Under the pieces are notes generated by a model, which saw nothing but the letters and a program-made list of their open reading frames with translations, had not been told where the DNA came from and did no database searches. Position numbers and translations under genes: made by a program. Shown here one piece after another: positions 33,938 to 43,705 of a stretch of DNA of 64,000 nucleotides. Source of the DNA: Emticicia sp965283955 (GTDB lineage Bacteria > Bacteroidota > Bacteroidia > Cytophagales > Spirosomataceae); assembly GCA_965283955.1 (NCBI GenBank), contig CBDIQW010000001.1:3596001-3660000 (forward strand), written 5' to 3'. Positions within the stretch are counted from its first letter, which is position 1; each line of letters starts with the position of its first letter.

Positions 33938-35701
33938 ATGCTAAAAGCACTTAAATTAGATACAACAGCAGAAAAAAACATCAAGACTTGGCTCAAAGGT
34001 AAATACGATGCCGAAACCAAAGCCAGTATTCAACAACTCATTGATGATGAGAATGCCACTCAGCTAACCGATTCTTTTTATAAAAATTTAGAATTCGGTA
34101 CTGGGGGTATGCGTGGCGAAATAGGTGTTGGGTCTAATCGTATGAATAAATATACGGTTGGTGCAGCCACACAAGGTTTGGCAAATTATCTGAATAAGAC
34201 TTTTGTTGGACAAGAAATTAAAGTAGCAATTGCTCACGATAGCCGTAATTTTTCACCCGAATTTGCTCGTGTTGCGGCTGATATTCTTTCGGCCAATGGC
34301 ATTACTGTTTATTTGTACAAAGAGCTTCGTCCTACACCACAGCTTTCATTTACTGTGCGTCAGCTGGGTTGCCAAAGTGGTATTGTTATTACGGCATCGC
34401 ACAACCCACGTGAATATAACGGCTATAAAGTTTATTGGGTAGATGGCTCGCAGGTAGTTGCTCCGCACGATAAAAATATAGTAGCTGAAGTAAACGCCAT
34501 TACCAATGTTAAGGACATTAAGTTTAGAGGCGTAAAAAAACGCATCAAGATGATTGGCGAAGTGCTTGATAAAGCTTATTTGAAAGCCGTAAAAAGTATC
34601 TGCGTAAATCCAAGAATGATAAAAAAACAATCAGACCTTAACATTGTATTTTCATCAATTCACGGAACGGGTATCACTATGGTTCCAAGAGCTTTAGCTC
34701 AACTGGGTTTCACGAATGTAAACATCGTAGAAGAGCAAGCTACACCTGATGGAAACTTCCCGACGGTGGTTTATCCAAATCCAGAAGAGCAAGAAGCTAT
34801 GAGTTTGGCATTGAAAAAAGCCAAAGAAATCAATGCTGATTTAGTAATAGCAACTGACCCTGATGCCGATCGTGTAGGCATGGCCGTTAAAGATCCGAAA
34901 GGCGAGTGGCAATTATTGAATGGAAATCAAGCAGCAAGTTTGATTATCTATTATTTGTTGAAAGCATGGAAAAAAGCCAAAAAATTAACTGGTAACGAAT
35001 TCGTAGCGAAAACAATCGTAACAACCGATTTGATTGACGAAATGGCTGCCAAAGCAGGTGTAAATTGTTATAATACACTTACGGGTTTCAAATACATTGC
35101 TCAAGTAATTAGAGAAATGGAAGGTAAACAAACCTTTATTGGCGGTGGAGAAGAAAGCTACGGTTATTTGATTGGCGATAAAGTGCGTGATAAAGATGCA
35201 ATTGCAAGTTGTGCCATGATTGCTGAACTAACAGCGTTTGCCAAAAATGAAGGCCTTTCATTGTTTGACTTCTTAGCTGAAATGTACCAAAAGAATGGTT
35301 TCTACTACGAAGGACTTATTTCTTTAACTAAGAAAGGCAAAACTGGAGCTGAAGAAATCCAACAAATGATGCTTGATTTTAGAGCAAAACCACCAAAATC
35401 ATTGGCAGGTTCGAAAGTTATCCGTATGGATGATTACAAATCGCTTATCACAAAAGATTTAAAAACAGGTGAAGAAAAAGCTATCCCAGCAGGCGAATTG
35501 GGTATCGAATCATCAAACGTACTTCAATTCTTTACGGCAGATGGTACTAAATTTACCTGTCGCCCATCAGGAACTGAACCAAAAATTAAGTTTTATGTGG
35601 GAGTAAGAGCCAAATTGAAGAAAAAAGACGAGTTTGATGCGACTTTAGAGACCCTAAAAGAAAAAGTGAAGTCTATTCAAGTAGAGCTAAATTTAAACTG
35701 A
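33938..35701 (+). CDS. Phosphoglucomutase/phosphomannomutase
   Basis: Alpha-D-phosphohexomutase interconverting sugar 1- and 6-phosphates; cytoplasmic. 587 residues, the long PGM2/YbbT-like form. Motifs: FGTGGMRGEIGVGSNRMN, active-site Ser loop ITASHNPREYNGYKVY, metal loop ATDPDADRVG, sugar loop GGGEESYGYLIG, phosphate loop CRPSGTEPKIKFY. Own terminator follows at 35719. Confidence 0.95.
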   Translation: MLKALKLDTTAEKNIKTWLKGKYDAETKASIQQLIDDENATQLTDSFYKNLEFGTGGMRGEIGVGSNRMNKYTVGAATQGLANYLNKTFVGQEIKVAIAHDSRNFSPEFARVAADILSANGITVYLYKELRPTPQLSFTVRQLGCQSGIVITASHNPREYNGYKVYWVDGSQVVAPHDKNIVAEVNAITNVKDIKFRGVKKRIKMIGEVLDKAYLKAVKSICVNPRMIKKQSDLNIVFSSIHGTGITMVPRALAQLGFTNVNIVEEQATPDGNFPTVVYPNPEEQEAMSLALKKAKEINADLVIATDPDADRVGMAVKDPKGEWQLLNGNQAASLIIYYLLKAWKKAKKLTGNEFVAKTIVTTDLIDEMAAKAGVNCYNTLTGFKYIAQVIREMEGKQTFIGGGEESYGYLIGDKVRDKDAIASCAMIAELTAFAKNEGLSLFDFLAEMYQKNGFYYEGLISLTKKGKTGAEEIQQMMLDFRAKPPKSLAGSKVIRMDDYKSLITKDLKTGEEKAIPAGELGIESSNVLQFFTADGTKFTCRPSGTEPKIKFYVGVRAKLKKKDEFDATLETLKEKVKSIQVELNLN

Positions 35702-35718
35702 TATTAAAAAATATTAAG

Positions 35719-35751
35719 ACCTGTAAGGAAAAAAAACTTACAGGTTTTTTT
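35719..35751 (+). terminator. Rho-independent terminator after phosphoglucomutase
   Basis: ACCTGTAAG (35719-35727) pairs with CTTACAGGT (35737-35745), then a run of T. Confidence 0.85.
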
Positions 35752-35763
35752 CTATTTAATCAA

Positions 35764-36213
35764 ATGCAAAAGTTTCACCTCGCCCAAGTAAATATCTCAA
35801 AATTATTAGAGCCGATTGATAGTCCGTTATTGGCTGATTTCGTTGCACAGCTCGACGAGATAAATGCACTTGCCGAACAAAGCAAAGGTTTTGTATGGCG
35901 ACTCAAAGGAGATAATGAAAATGCAACTGCTCTTAGAGTTTTTGAAGATGATATGATAATCATCAATATGTCAGTTTGGGAAAGTATCGAAGACCTAAAA
36001 GAATTTGCATTTAAAACGGCTCATGCTCAAGTAATGCGAGGGCGTAATAAATGGTTTGCTAAACCCTCCGAAGCAATGCTTGCTTTGTGGTGGATTCCAG
36101 AAAGCTATATGCCAACACCCAAAGATGCTAAAGAAAGATTAGAGAGTATCAATAAAAATGGTGCAACTCCTTTTTCATTCACATTTAAAGATGTATTTTT
36201 ACCCACTGTTTAA
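35764..36213 (+). CDS. DUF3291 domain protein
   Basis: 149 residues, cytoplasmic, of the DUF3291 group (dimeric alpha-beta barrel related to antibiotic monooxygenase/heme-degrading folds). Visible blocks: KFHLAQVNISKLLEPIDSPLLADF, FVWRLKGDNENATALRVF, INMSVWESIEDLKEF, WFAKPSEAMLALWWIP. Function unknown. It ends 24 bases before the sensor kinase gene, so it may share its transcript. Confidence 0.85.
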   Translation: MQKFHLAQVNISKLLEPIDSPLLADFVAQLDEINALAEQSKGFVWRLKGDNENATALRVFEDDMIIINMSVWESIEDLKEFAFKTAHAQVMRGRNKWFAKPSEAMLALWWIPESYMPTPKDAKERLESINKNGATPFSFTFKDVFLPTV

Positions 36214-36237
36214 TCCAATTTGTCAATACCGCCATAA

Positions 36238-37416
36238 ATGTCAAGATTTTGCTTCATAATTGCTTTATTATGCGTTTTAGCAAGTCCTGAGATTTACAGT
36301 CAAGATTCCACATTTTTAAATACTACTCTTAAAACTATCATTAGTGAAGTCGAGATAGCAGGAAGAATCAAGCCAATTACAAACACGTATAGCATTGGTT
36401 ACGAAGATAATGCCATAGAAGTGAGGTTGACTACACAACCACGTATTTCAGAAGTATCATATAGATACAGAATCGTAGAAAATAGTTTTGAGGGAGACAA
36501 AACATATCCTTGGGTAACTACAAAAAGCAACGAAATTAGAGTAGATTCGCTAAGTCCTGCCATATACAAATTTGAAATCATTGCAACATCTACCATTAAT
36601 AACCAATCAAGTAAGCCAATATTCGTAGAATTCAAGATTGAGTATCCGTGGTGGCGTTCGTGGTGGTTTTGGGGAGCTTGTTTTGTGACACTCTTTGGCT
36701 TGTTTTATGGCCGAGAGCGTTTCTTGAAATTTTGGGCTGATGAAGAGCAACGCCATTATAAGCAAGTAACAGAACTCGAACTAAGGACTTTGCAATTGCA
36801 AATGAACCCACACTTTGTATTCAATGCACTAAACGCTGTACAGAGTTTTATCCTTACCCGTGATAGTATTTCAGCTAATAACTATCTATCAAAATTTGCT
36901 AATCTCATCCGCTTGTTCTTAGACTCATCAAGAAGCAAATACATTACACTTTCCGACGAGATAAAATTACTGAGCCTATATGTTGAAATGGAGAAACTCA
37001 GATTTGATAATAAATTTGATTACCATTTTGATATTTCGCCCGATGTCAATCAATTTGTTGATATTCCGACTATGATTTTACAACCTTTCATCGAGAATGC
37101 CATCAATCATGGTCTCCGATATAAAGCACAACAAAAGGGGTTTTAAGTATTAGATTCTACAAGGAAGGTGGGTTATTTAGTCTGTAAAATAGAAGATGAT
37201 GGTGTAGGGCGGGAGCGAGCTAAACAGATACAAGCTAAATCTCGAAAAGGGTATCAATCACAGGGCTTAAAGATAACCGAAGAGCGTCTCCGAACATTTA
37301 ATATGATTGCTGATTCTGATATTCGTTTCTCTATAGCCGACCGAATTACTTCAACAAATGATGCAAATATTGACGTTGGCACTTTAATCGAAATAAAATT
37401 CCCAAAATTTGGTTAA
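36238..37416 (+). CDS. LytS-type sensor histidine kinase, two compensating frameshifts near 37140 and 37165
   Basis: Membrane kinase of the LytS/YehU class. Signal or first helix at the N-terminus, an Ig-like periplasmic domain (about 40-135), a membrane helix (WWFWGACFVTLFGLFYG, about 143-160), then the His_kinase phosphoacceptor domain (LQMNPHFVFNALNAVQSF, His being the phosphate site) and an ATPase domain (FIENAINHGLRYK; DDGVGRERAKQ). The frame drops one base near 37140 and regains one near 37165 (KG-VLSIRFYKEGG-YLVC), net zero. Its partner is the LytTR regulator at 37655. Confidence 0.9.
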
Positions 37417-37654
37417 TACCCAATGATTTTATTCTTTTGTAAAGCATAACCTTATCTCACATCTTACTTTTGCTATTAAACTTTTACTCAACAAAACCCG
37501 ACAAAACAAATTGAAGCATTAAATAGTTGATCAGTAGCAACTTATGTCAAATTAGAAATAGAGCTATTCTGATGTAAGAAGATATTTTTCTTAGCTTGGT
37601 GTTTTAAAAAAACGTTTTTTAAAAGTCAGATTGCTTAAAATCAAGATTTGCATA

Positions 37655-38407
37655 ATGTATAAGGCTATAATAGTTGATGACGAAAATCGTAGTGTCGAAA
37701 CCTTGAAGATAATTCTTCAACAGTATTGTTCAAATGAAGTCGAGATAGTAGGTACTGCTAACTCGATTCAAGAGGCATATACACTTATTCATGCGGTTTC
37801 ACCTGATATTGTTTTTCTTGATGTAGAGATGCCACATGGCAGTGGATTCGACTTACTGGAGAGAATACCCAAACCTAATTTTGAAGTAATCTTCACAACA
37901 GGCTTTGACCGCTATGCCGTAACAGCCATTAAATTTAGTGCATTAGATTATTTATTGAAACCTATCAATATAGAAGAGGTAAAAGAAGCAGTATCGAAAG
38001 CCAAAAAACGTATTGAAGGAAAGCACACGCAAAATAACCTTGAACATCTAATCAATAACTTACGCCACCCAAGGGATAAAACCAATAAAATTCCGATTTC
38101 GGTAGTCAATGGATTTCAATTTGTGCCAGTCAATACAATAGTATATTGCGAAGCCGATGATGATTATACCTACATTCACCTAACCGATAGCCAAAAACTT
38201 ACCGTATCTAAAAATATTAAGGAATTTGAAGATATTTTGGCTAATTATGATTTCTTCCGAATTCACCACTCATTTTTAGTTAATCGAGATTACATAAAGA
38301 AATATGTAAAAGGAGAGGGGGGAACCATCCTCACTGAACAAGGTAATGAGCTTCCGGTTTCTCGCCGACGTAAACAAGAATTTTTAGAATGGCTCAATAA
38401 TTTTTGA
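37655..38407 (+). CDS. LytTR family response regulator
   Basis: 250 residues. Receiver domain from MYKAIIVDDENRSV with phospho-Asp in DIVFLDVEMPHGSGF and the switch Lys in DYLLKPINIEE. A LytTR DNA-binding domain follows (about 145-250): VNTIVYCEADDDYTYIHL, FFRIHHSFLVNRDYIKKY, LPVSRRRKQEFLEWL. I start it at ATG 37655. It pairs with the kinase 240 bases upstream; LytTR domains bind direct ACCGTT-like repeats, and such motifs follow this gene. Confidence 0.94.
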   Translation: MYKAIIVDDENRSVETLKIILQQYCSNEVEIVGTANSIQEAYTLIHAVSPDIVFLDVEMPHGSGFDLLERIPKPNFEVIFTTGFDRYAVTAIKFSALDYLLKPINIEEVKEAVSKAKKRIEGKHTQNNLEHLINNLRHPRDKTNKIPISVVNGFQFVPVNTIVYCEADDDYTYIHLTDSQKLTVSKNIKEFEDILANYDFFRIHHSFLVNRDYIKKYVKGEGGTILTEQGNELPVSRRRKQEFLEWLNNF

Positions 38408-38432
38408 TAAGTTTTTGACGAAATATAAATGT

Positions 38433-38594
38433 GACCGTTTAATCACTTTAGTAAATGTTCATGAAAAAGTTAAAAAAAATATAAAAATTGTGCCAAATTT
38501 GGAATTCCCTATCAAAAAAGCTACCGTTTAAAAATAAAACCGCCACTTACCGATTTTTAGCCGCCACTTACCGATTTGTAGTTGTACCGTTCAA
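38433..38594 (+). promoter_or_regulatory. Candidate LytTR operator array upstream of the LytTR gene
   Basis: GACCGTTTAA (38433-38442), TACCGTTTAA (38522-38531), TACCGATTTT (38548-38557), TACCGATTTG (38569-38578) and TACCGTTCAA (38585-38594). The middle two sit in a 21-base tandem repeat, CCGCCACTTACCGATTT.TAG, at 38540-38560 and 38561-38581. A 21-base period (two helical turns) is the usual spacing of LytTR half-sites. The nearest gene, 64 bases on, encodes a LytTR protein, which suggests autoregulation. Confidence 0.55.
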
Positions 38595-38657
38595 TTATGG
38601 AACATAAATTGCTCTCATTATTTCAATAGCATATTTAAGCTTTCCTTTATAAATCGT

Positions 38658-39128
38658 ATGAATAAACTGCTTTACTCAACTCCGATGAGCCTCGAAGGCT
38701 TCACGGTAGTTCAAAATGTGGTTAGCCAACCCACTGGAACAAATTTGGCAATGAGAGTTGCGGGCAAACGCAACATGATTCAACTTGGTGATATTTTGTA
38801 TCTGAAAAGTGCAAAAAACTACACTATCTTTAAATTAAAAGATGGTAGAGAAATCATCAGTTCAAAAACGCTTAGGATTTTTGAGGAAGAGCTTCTTGAA
38901 ATCTCTAATTTCGTAAGACCTCACCGCTCTTACATTATTAATCTCGAATATGTAGATGATTTGTATTTTAATTGCAGAGGTGGCGAAGTGTTGATTCATG
39001 ACCAAAAGATATTTATTTCTCGCAGAAAAGCGGCTGATTTCCGTCGTAGTTATCGTAGATTTCTACGTAACACAGGACAAAACGTTTCTTCTACGATTAA
39101 ATTGAAGACTACGATCCGAGTTTCTTAA
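38658..39128 (+). CDS. Stand-alone LytTR DNA-binding protein
   Basis: 156 residues without receiver domain. The LytTR fold spans about residues 30-135: NMIQLGDILYLKSAKNYTIFKL, ISSKTLRIFEEELL, FVRPHRSYIINLEYVDDLYF, KIFISRRKAADFRRSYRRFL. The N-terminal 30 residues are not conserved in type. Preceded by the ACCGTT array and followed by its own terminator, so it is a separate unit from the two-component pair. It may relay or counter the signal of that pair. Confidence 0.92.
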   Translation: MNKLLYSTPMSLEGFTVVQNVVSQPTGTNLAMRVAGKRNMIQLGDILYLKSAKNYTIFKLKDGREIISSKTLRIFEEELLEISNFVRPHRSYIINLEYVDDLYFNCRGGEVLIHDQKIFISRRKAADFRRSYRRFLRNTGQNVSSTIKLKTTIRVS

Positions 39129-39167
39129 TAGTACTCGTGGTTAATTTTTACTTTTTGGGTTACGAGG

Positions 39168-39205
39168 AATAAAGTGCTGGTTTAATCTGGCACTTTATTT
39201 TGTTT
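39168..39205 (+). terminator. Rho-independent terminator after the LytTR gene
   Basis: AATAAAGTGC (39168-39177) pairs with GCACTTTATT (39190-39199), then TTGTTTT. Confidence 0.8.
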
Positions 39206-39209
39206 TACA

Positions 39210-39240
39210 GAGGTCTGCACCGAAGGCCTGACCGATTTTC
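39210..39240. repeat. AGGTCTGCACC/GGCCTGACCGATTTT element, copy 2
   Basis: Matches the first 30 bases of the element at 18366-18395 with three or four changes, but lacks the complementary right arm. Confidence 0.65.
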
Positions 39241-39402
39241 TGCATTTTTTCCCTTTTGCCATTCTGTCCAGTATTTTTTCAGGGCCTTTATTTACGCTAA
39301 AATATCTTTTACAGGTGAGTACATGAAGATTCGTGCCATAAATGCACGCAGTTTTGTATTACTATTATTAGATATAAAAAAGCAAATATTATAAAGACTA
39401 CT

Positions 39403-41484
39403 ATGGAAAAAACACTAACATTCAATCATGTTAGCTATTTGTGGGATGAAACAAAAGTCGCTGAATTAGCTCAAAACGAAGTAGATTTATTTATTTATCG
39501 CTCCAATCTGCTTGGTGCTGATTTACGCCTTACAAATTATGCTGGAGGAAATACTTCGTGTAAAATTACTGAAACTGACCCTGTAACGGGCGAACTTGCC
39601 GAAGTGATGTGGGTAAAAGGTTCGGGTGGCGATATTGGAACATTAACTAAAAAAGGTTGTGCAAACCTTTACGTCGATAAACTACATGCGTTAAAGAAAA
39701 GATATCGAGGTTTGGCATTTGAAGACGAAATGGTAGCTCTTTTCGACCACTGTTTGTTCGACCCTAAATGTGCCGCTCCTTCGATTGACACGCCACTTCA
39801 CGGGCTTCTTCCTTTCAAACACATCGACCACCTACATCCTGATGCACTCATTGCGATTGCCGCAAGCAAAGATGGCGAAGCAATCATGAAAGAAATCTGG
39901 GGCGATACGATGGCGTGGCTGCCGTGGCAGCGTCCAGGCTTCGATTTGGGACTTCAATTATCAAAAACTATTGAAGAAAATCCGAATCTTCGTGGGGTAA
40001 TCTTGGGTGGACACGGATTGTTTACTTGGGGCGATACTTCGTATGATTCTTACATGAATACCCTCGAAGTTATCGAAATGGCTTCTGAATATTTGGAGGC
40101 TAACTATGGAAAGAAAAAACCAGTTTTTGGTGGAGCAAAAGTAGAATCAAAACCAGCCGAAGAGCGTAAATTGGCCGCTGCCGAACTCATGCCTACGTTG
40201 CGTGGTTTGGCTTCGAGCTATCGCCAGATGGTGGGTCATTTTACCGATGATGCTCGTGTGTTAGAATATGTCAACTCAAATGATTTAGAGCGTTTGGCAC
40301 AAAAAGGCACGAGTTGTCCTGACCACTTCTTGCGTACAAAAATTCGTCCGATGGTGCTGACTGGCACTACAAAAGAGTCAATCGAAGCTCAGTTCGAGGT
40401 TTACCGTGCCGACTATGCGGCTTATTATGAGCGTTGTAAACATAATAACAGCCCTGCCATTCGTGATTCTAACCCAGTCGTGATTCTATATCCGCAAGTG
40501 GGAATGTTTACTTTTGCCAAAGACAAACAAACAGCTCGTGTGGCGGCCGAATTTTACACAAATGCCATTAATGTAATGAAAGGTGCAGAGGCAGTTTCAG
40601 AATATGTAGGCTTAGATGAACAAGAAGCTTTTAATATCGAATATTGGTTATTGGAAGAAGCAAAATTGCAGCGGATGCCAAAACCAAAGCCATTATCGGG
40701 CAAAGTTGCCTTCGTAACTGGTGGAACTGGCGGTATTGGTAAAGCAATTTGCGAAGAATTATTGAAAGAAGGTGCGTGTGTTGTGGCCGCTGACCGTAAT
40801 TTGTTGAGCGAAACACAAGCTGAGTTGCGTCAGAAATTTGGTAAAGATTCGGCTATTACGACCAATATTGATGTAACGAGTTCGGAGGGTATTGCTGAGT
40901 CATTGCGAAATGCTGTTTTGCAGTTTGGAGGTGTTGACATTATCGTAAACTGTGCTGGTCTTTCGATTTCAAAACCACTCGAAGACCATACAATTGCTGA
41001 CTGGGATTTATTACAGGATGTATTGGTAAAAGGTCAGTTTTTAGTGTCGCAGGAATCGGTAAGAATCATGCGACAACAGGCAACTGGTGGCGATATTGTG
41101 AATATTGCGAGCAAAAATGCCCTTTTTGCAGGGCCAAATAATGTTGGTTATGGTACAGCAAAAGCTGCCCAAGCCCACATGACTCGCCTCATGGCTGCCG
41201 AATTGGGCAAAGATAAAATCAGAGTAAATACCGTAAATCCAGATGCTGTTTTGCGTGGAAGTAAAATTTGGGAAGGCGAGTGGGCAGAGGGTCGTGCAAA
41301 AGCTTATGGTATTAAAGTGGAGGATTTACCAAAAATGTATGCGTCACGCACGCTTCTAAACGAAGAAATTCTGACCGAAGATATTGCCAAAGCCGTAAGA
41401 GTATTTGTTGATGGAAGTTTATCGAAATCAACTGGAAATATTCTGAACGTTGATGGTGGTGTGGCAGTGGCATTTGTAAGATAG
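39403..41484 (+). CDS. Bifunctional rhamnulose-1-phosphate aldolase/short-chain alcohol dehydrogenase
   Basis: 693 residues in two domains. N-terminal class II aldolase (about 1-430), which splits rhamnulose 1-phosphate into dihydroxyacetone phosphate and lactaldehyde; C-terminal short-chain dehydrogenase (about 435-693) with nucleotide motif FVTGGTGGIGKAI and active site YGTAKAAQ. Aldolase blocks include RLTNYAGGNTSCKI, WVKGSGGDIGTLTKKG and GVILGGHGLFTWGD. This fusion is the usual RhaE-type enzyme of many Bacteroidota. A GntR regulator follows, probably controlling it. No rhamnose isomerase or kinase is seen in the window. Confidence 0.94.
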   Translation: MEKTLTFNHVSYLWDETKVAELAQNEVDLFIYRSNLLGADLRLTNYAGGNTSCKITETDPVTGELAEVMWVKGSGGDIGTLTKKGCANLYVDKLHALKKRYRGLAFEDEMVALFDHCLFDPKCAAPSIDTPLHGLLPFKHIDHLHPDALIAIAASKDGEAIMKEIWGDTMAWLPWQRPGFDLGLQLSKTIEENPNLRGVILGGHGLFTWGDTSYDSYMNTLEVIEMASEYLEANYGKKKPVFGGAKVESKPAEERKLAAAELMPTLRGLASSYRQMVGHFTDDARVLEYVNSNDLERLAQKGTSCPDHFLRTKIRPMVLTGTTKESIEAQFEVYRADYAAYYERCKHNNSPAIRDSNPVVILYPQVGMFTFAKDKQTARVAAEFYTNAINVMKGAEAVSEYVGLDEQEAFNIEYWLLEEAKLQRMPKPKPLSGKVAFVTGGTGGIGKAICEELLKEGACVVAADRNLLSETQAELRQKFGKDSAITTNIDVTSSEGIAESLRNAVLQFGGVDIIVNCAGLSISKPLEDHTIADWDLLQDVLVKGQFLVSQESVRIMRQQATGGDIVNIASKNALFAGPNNVGYGTAKAAQAHMTRLMAAELGKDKIRVNTVNPDAVLRGSKIWEGEWAEGRAKAYGIKVEDLPKMYASRTLLNEEILTEDIAKAVRVFVDGSLSKSTGNILNVDGGVAVAFVR

Positions 41485-41711
41485 AGAAAGGTTAAGTGGG
41501 TCGGAGAAATTTAGCCGACTTTGGTGATATCAGAATGAGTGAATTGCTTAATTCACTCATTTTTATATTTAACCCAGATGAGTTTGTGAGATGAATAATT
41601 AGTACATTTACCTAACGATTATTCGAAAACGATAGGCTTTTGGAAATACTTGATGGAGACAAGTTTGCATCAAAATATTACGAAAGTTTCCCCAATAACT
41701 ACATTAAAAAA

Positions 41712-42722
41712 ATGTATAAACTACAATTCAACCCCAACGACAAGACACCCAAATATAAGCAAATTGTTCAATCAATAGTTGCTGATATTGAGCGGGCGGT
41801 TTTGAAAAAAGATGAACAGCTACCATCTATTAGTGAATTAAGTGAAGAGTACTACTTAGCCCGTGATACTGTTGAGAAGGCATATCGTGAACTAAAAGAG
41901 CGTGGTTTTATTTCATCGGTGCAAGGAAAGGGTTTTTATGTAAACCGAACCGATAATAATAAGATGCGTATCTTGTTGGTTTTCAATAAGTTAAGTTCTT
42001 ATAAAAAGCTGATTTATTATGCTTTCTTGAAAGTTTTAGGTAATAAAGCTAATGTTGATTTGCAGATTCATCATTATGATGCTCGAATTTTTGCCGAAAT
42101 AATAGCCAATAATCTTGGAAAGTATAATTATTACGTAGTTATGCCGCATTTCTTCCCCGAAAATGATAAAACGCTTGCCTTGAAAACTCTGGAAAGAATT
42201 CCTTCAGAAGAACTCATTTTGCTTGATAAAGATTTACCCGAATACACAAAAGCGTGTTTGAGTGTCTATCAGGATTTTGAGAAAGATATTTTTGACGCTC
42301 TCGACGAACTACATGATTTACTCGAAAAGTATAGCCGAATGGTGCTGGTTTTTCCGAGTGATGGAAATTATCCGAGTGATATTGTGCGGGGTTTTCGCCA
42401 GTTTTGTGTAAATTTCGGACGTGAATTTCAGATTAAAGAAAATGCACTCGACGAAGTATTACATATAGGAACGGCTTACTTGGTTGTAGAAGAAACTGAT
42501 TTGGCCGAATTGGTAAAGAAAACCCGTCAGTCAGACTTAAAACTGGGTGAAGATATTGGTATCATTTCGTTCAACGAAACCACACTAAAAGAGTTATTAG
42601 AAATCACGGTAATTACGACTGATTTCGAAACAATGGGTCGAACTGCCGCTGCTCTTTTGCTTGATAAAAAGCAAATAAAAATAAAAAACCCTTTCTACAC
42701 GATTCGTAGAAAGAGTTTATAA
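41712..42722 (+). CDS. GntR family transcriptional regulator
   Basis: About 336 residues; I prefer ATG 41712 to the TTG at 41640 because the protein then opens with the usual MYKLQFNPNDKTPKYKQI. N-terminal winged helix (about 10-75): LPSISELSEEYYLARDTVEKAYRELKERGFISSVQGKGFYV (in part). The C-terminal part resembles a periplasmic-binding-protein type sugar sensor. It follows the aldolase-dehydrogenase gene and likely senses a rhamnose-pathway compound. Confidence 0.9.
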   Translation: MYKLQFNPNDKTPKYKQIVQSIVADIERAVLKKDEQLPSISELSEEYYLARDTVEKAYRELKERGFISSVQGKGFYVNRTDNNKMRILLVFNKLSSYKKLIYYAFLKVLGNKANVDLQIHHYDARIFAEIIANNLGKYNYYVVMPHFFPENDKTLALKTLERIPSEELILLDKDLPEYTKACLSVYQDFEKDIFDALDELHDLLEKYSRMVLVFPSDGNYPSDIVRGFRQFCVNFGREFQIKENALDEVLHIGTAYLVVEETDLAELVKKTRQSDLKLGEDIGIISFNETTLKELLEITVITTDFETMGRTAAALLLDKKQIKIKNPFYTIRRKSL

Positions 42723-42783
42723 TGGATGTGTGTTTTAAGTATTTTTCCTATTATATGAACTAAAGACTACCAACTTTTCAGAC

Positions 42784-43588
42784 TTAATTAGCCAGTAATT
42801 CATCTAATTTAGTCTGATACTCCTTAAATTTATCAAGACCTTGATGATCCCCTCCCTGCAAAGTAGTGAGTGTTTTGTCAAGGTTTCTGTTTGTAGTAGC
42901 CAAAAGTTTGATACTTTGTTTATAAGGAATAATTTCGTCGTCAGATGCCATGAAAAACGTGCATATCGCAGCGAACATTCGTGAGCCATTCGTAGGCATT
43001 CAGCTTAAATTCAGAAACATATTTAAACGGGAAAATCGGGAAACGACTAAAAGCTACATCTGGCAGACTATAATAAGGGGTTTCGAGAATTAGTTTCTTA
43101 ACAGCATTCGTTGAAGCAACTTTGATAGCCGCACCACAACCCAACGAACGGCCATAAAGTACGATTTTGTCAGGATTATAACGTCGGCTTAAATCATCGA
43201 AAACGTATTGGGCATCGAATAAGAAATTTTGTTCGTCTAATCGACCATTGCTTTTGCCAAAACCTCGGTAGTCATACATCACAACATCGTAGCCACGTTT
43301 CGTAAATTCGGAAGCGTATTCGCCCCAACGAGCTAAATTATCGGCATTGCCGTGATAATAAAGCACCACGCCTTTTGAAACACTATCTTCGGAAGGAAAT
43401 CTAAGTGCATTAAGTTTTACTTCTGGTGCAACAACCACATAAAACTCTTCAGCTTTCGGGAATTCGTATAGATAATCTTTCGCCAGTTTTTTAGGGTGCA
43501 GAATGATAAATCGCTGAAAAAGTACTAATCCCGCAATCAGAACGGCGTAAATCGTAAGAGCAATTTGAAGGTATTTTAATTTAAACAC
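42784..43588 (-). CDS. Alpha/beta hydrolase, membrane-anchored, frameshift near 42946
   Basis: About 268 residues after repair. N-terminal hydrophobic anchor (LQIALTIYAVLIAGLVLF), then the hydrolase fold: oxyanion motif YYHGNADNLARWGEY, MYDYRGFGKSNG, nucleophile elbow YGRSLGCGAA. The frame breaks after DMHVFHG and continues as SDDEIIPYKQSIKLL, with the catalytic His in GGDHQGLDKF. Start codon is GTG 43588. A paralogue (43702-44538) lies just upstream on the same strand. Confidence 0.88.
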
Positions 43589-43617
43589 GGAAATTTAATG
43601 GATAATAGTGAAAAAAT

Positions 43618-43705
43618 TACGATTTACGATTTACGAATTACGAGGTACGAATGAATGATTTACAGCCTTTTATTCGTAATTCGTCATTCTTAATTCGTCA
43701 ATCAA
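43618..43705. repeat. GATTTACGAATTACGA word repeats between the hydrolase paralogues
   Basis: Degenerate TACGATTTACGA words at left and TTCGTAATTCGTC words at right are complementary, so the 113-base spacer can fold back on itself. Confidence 0.5.
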
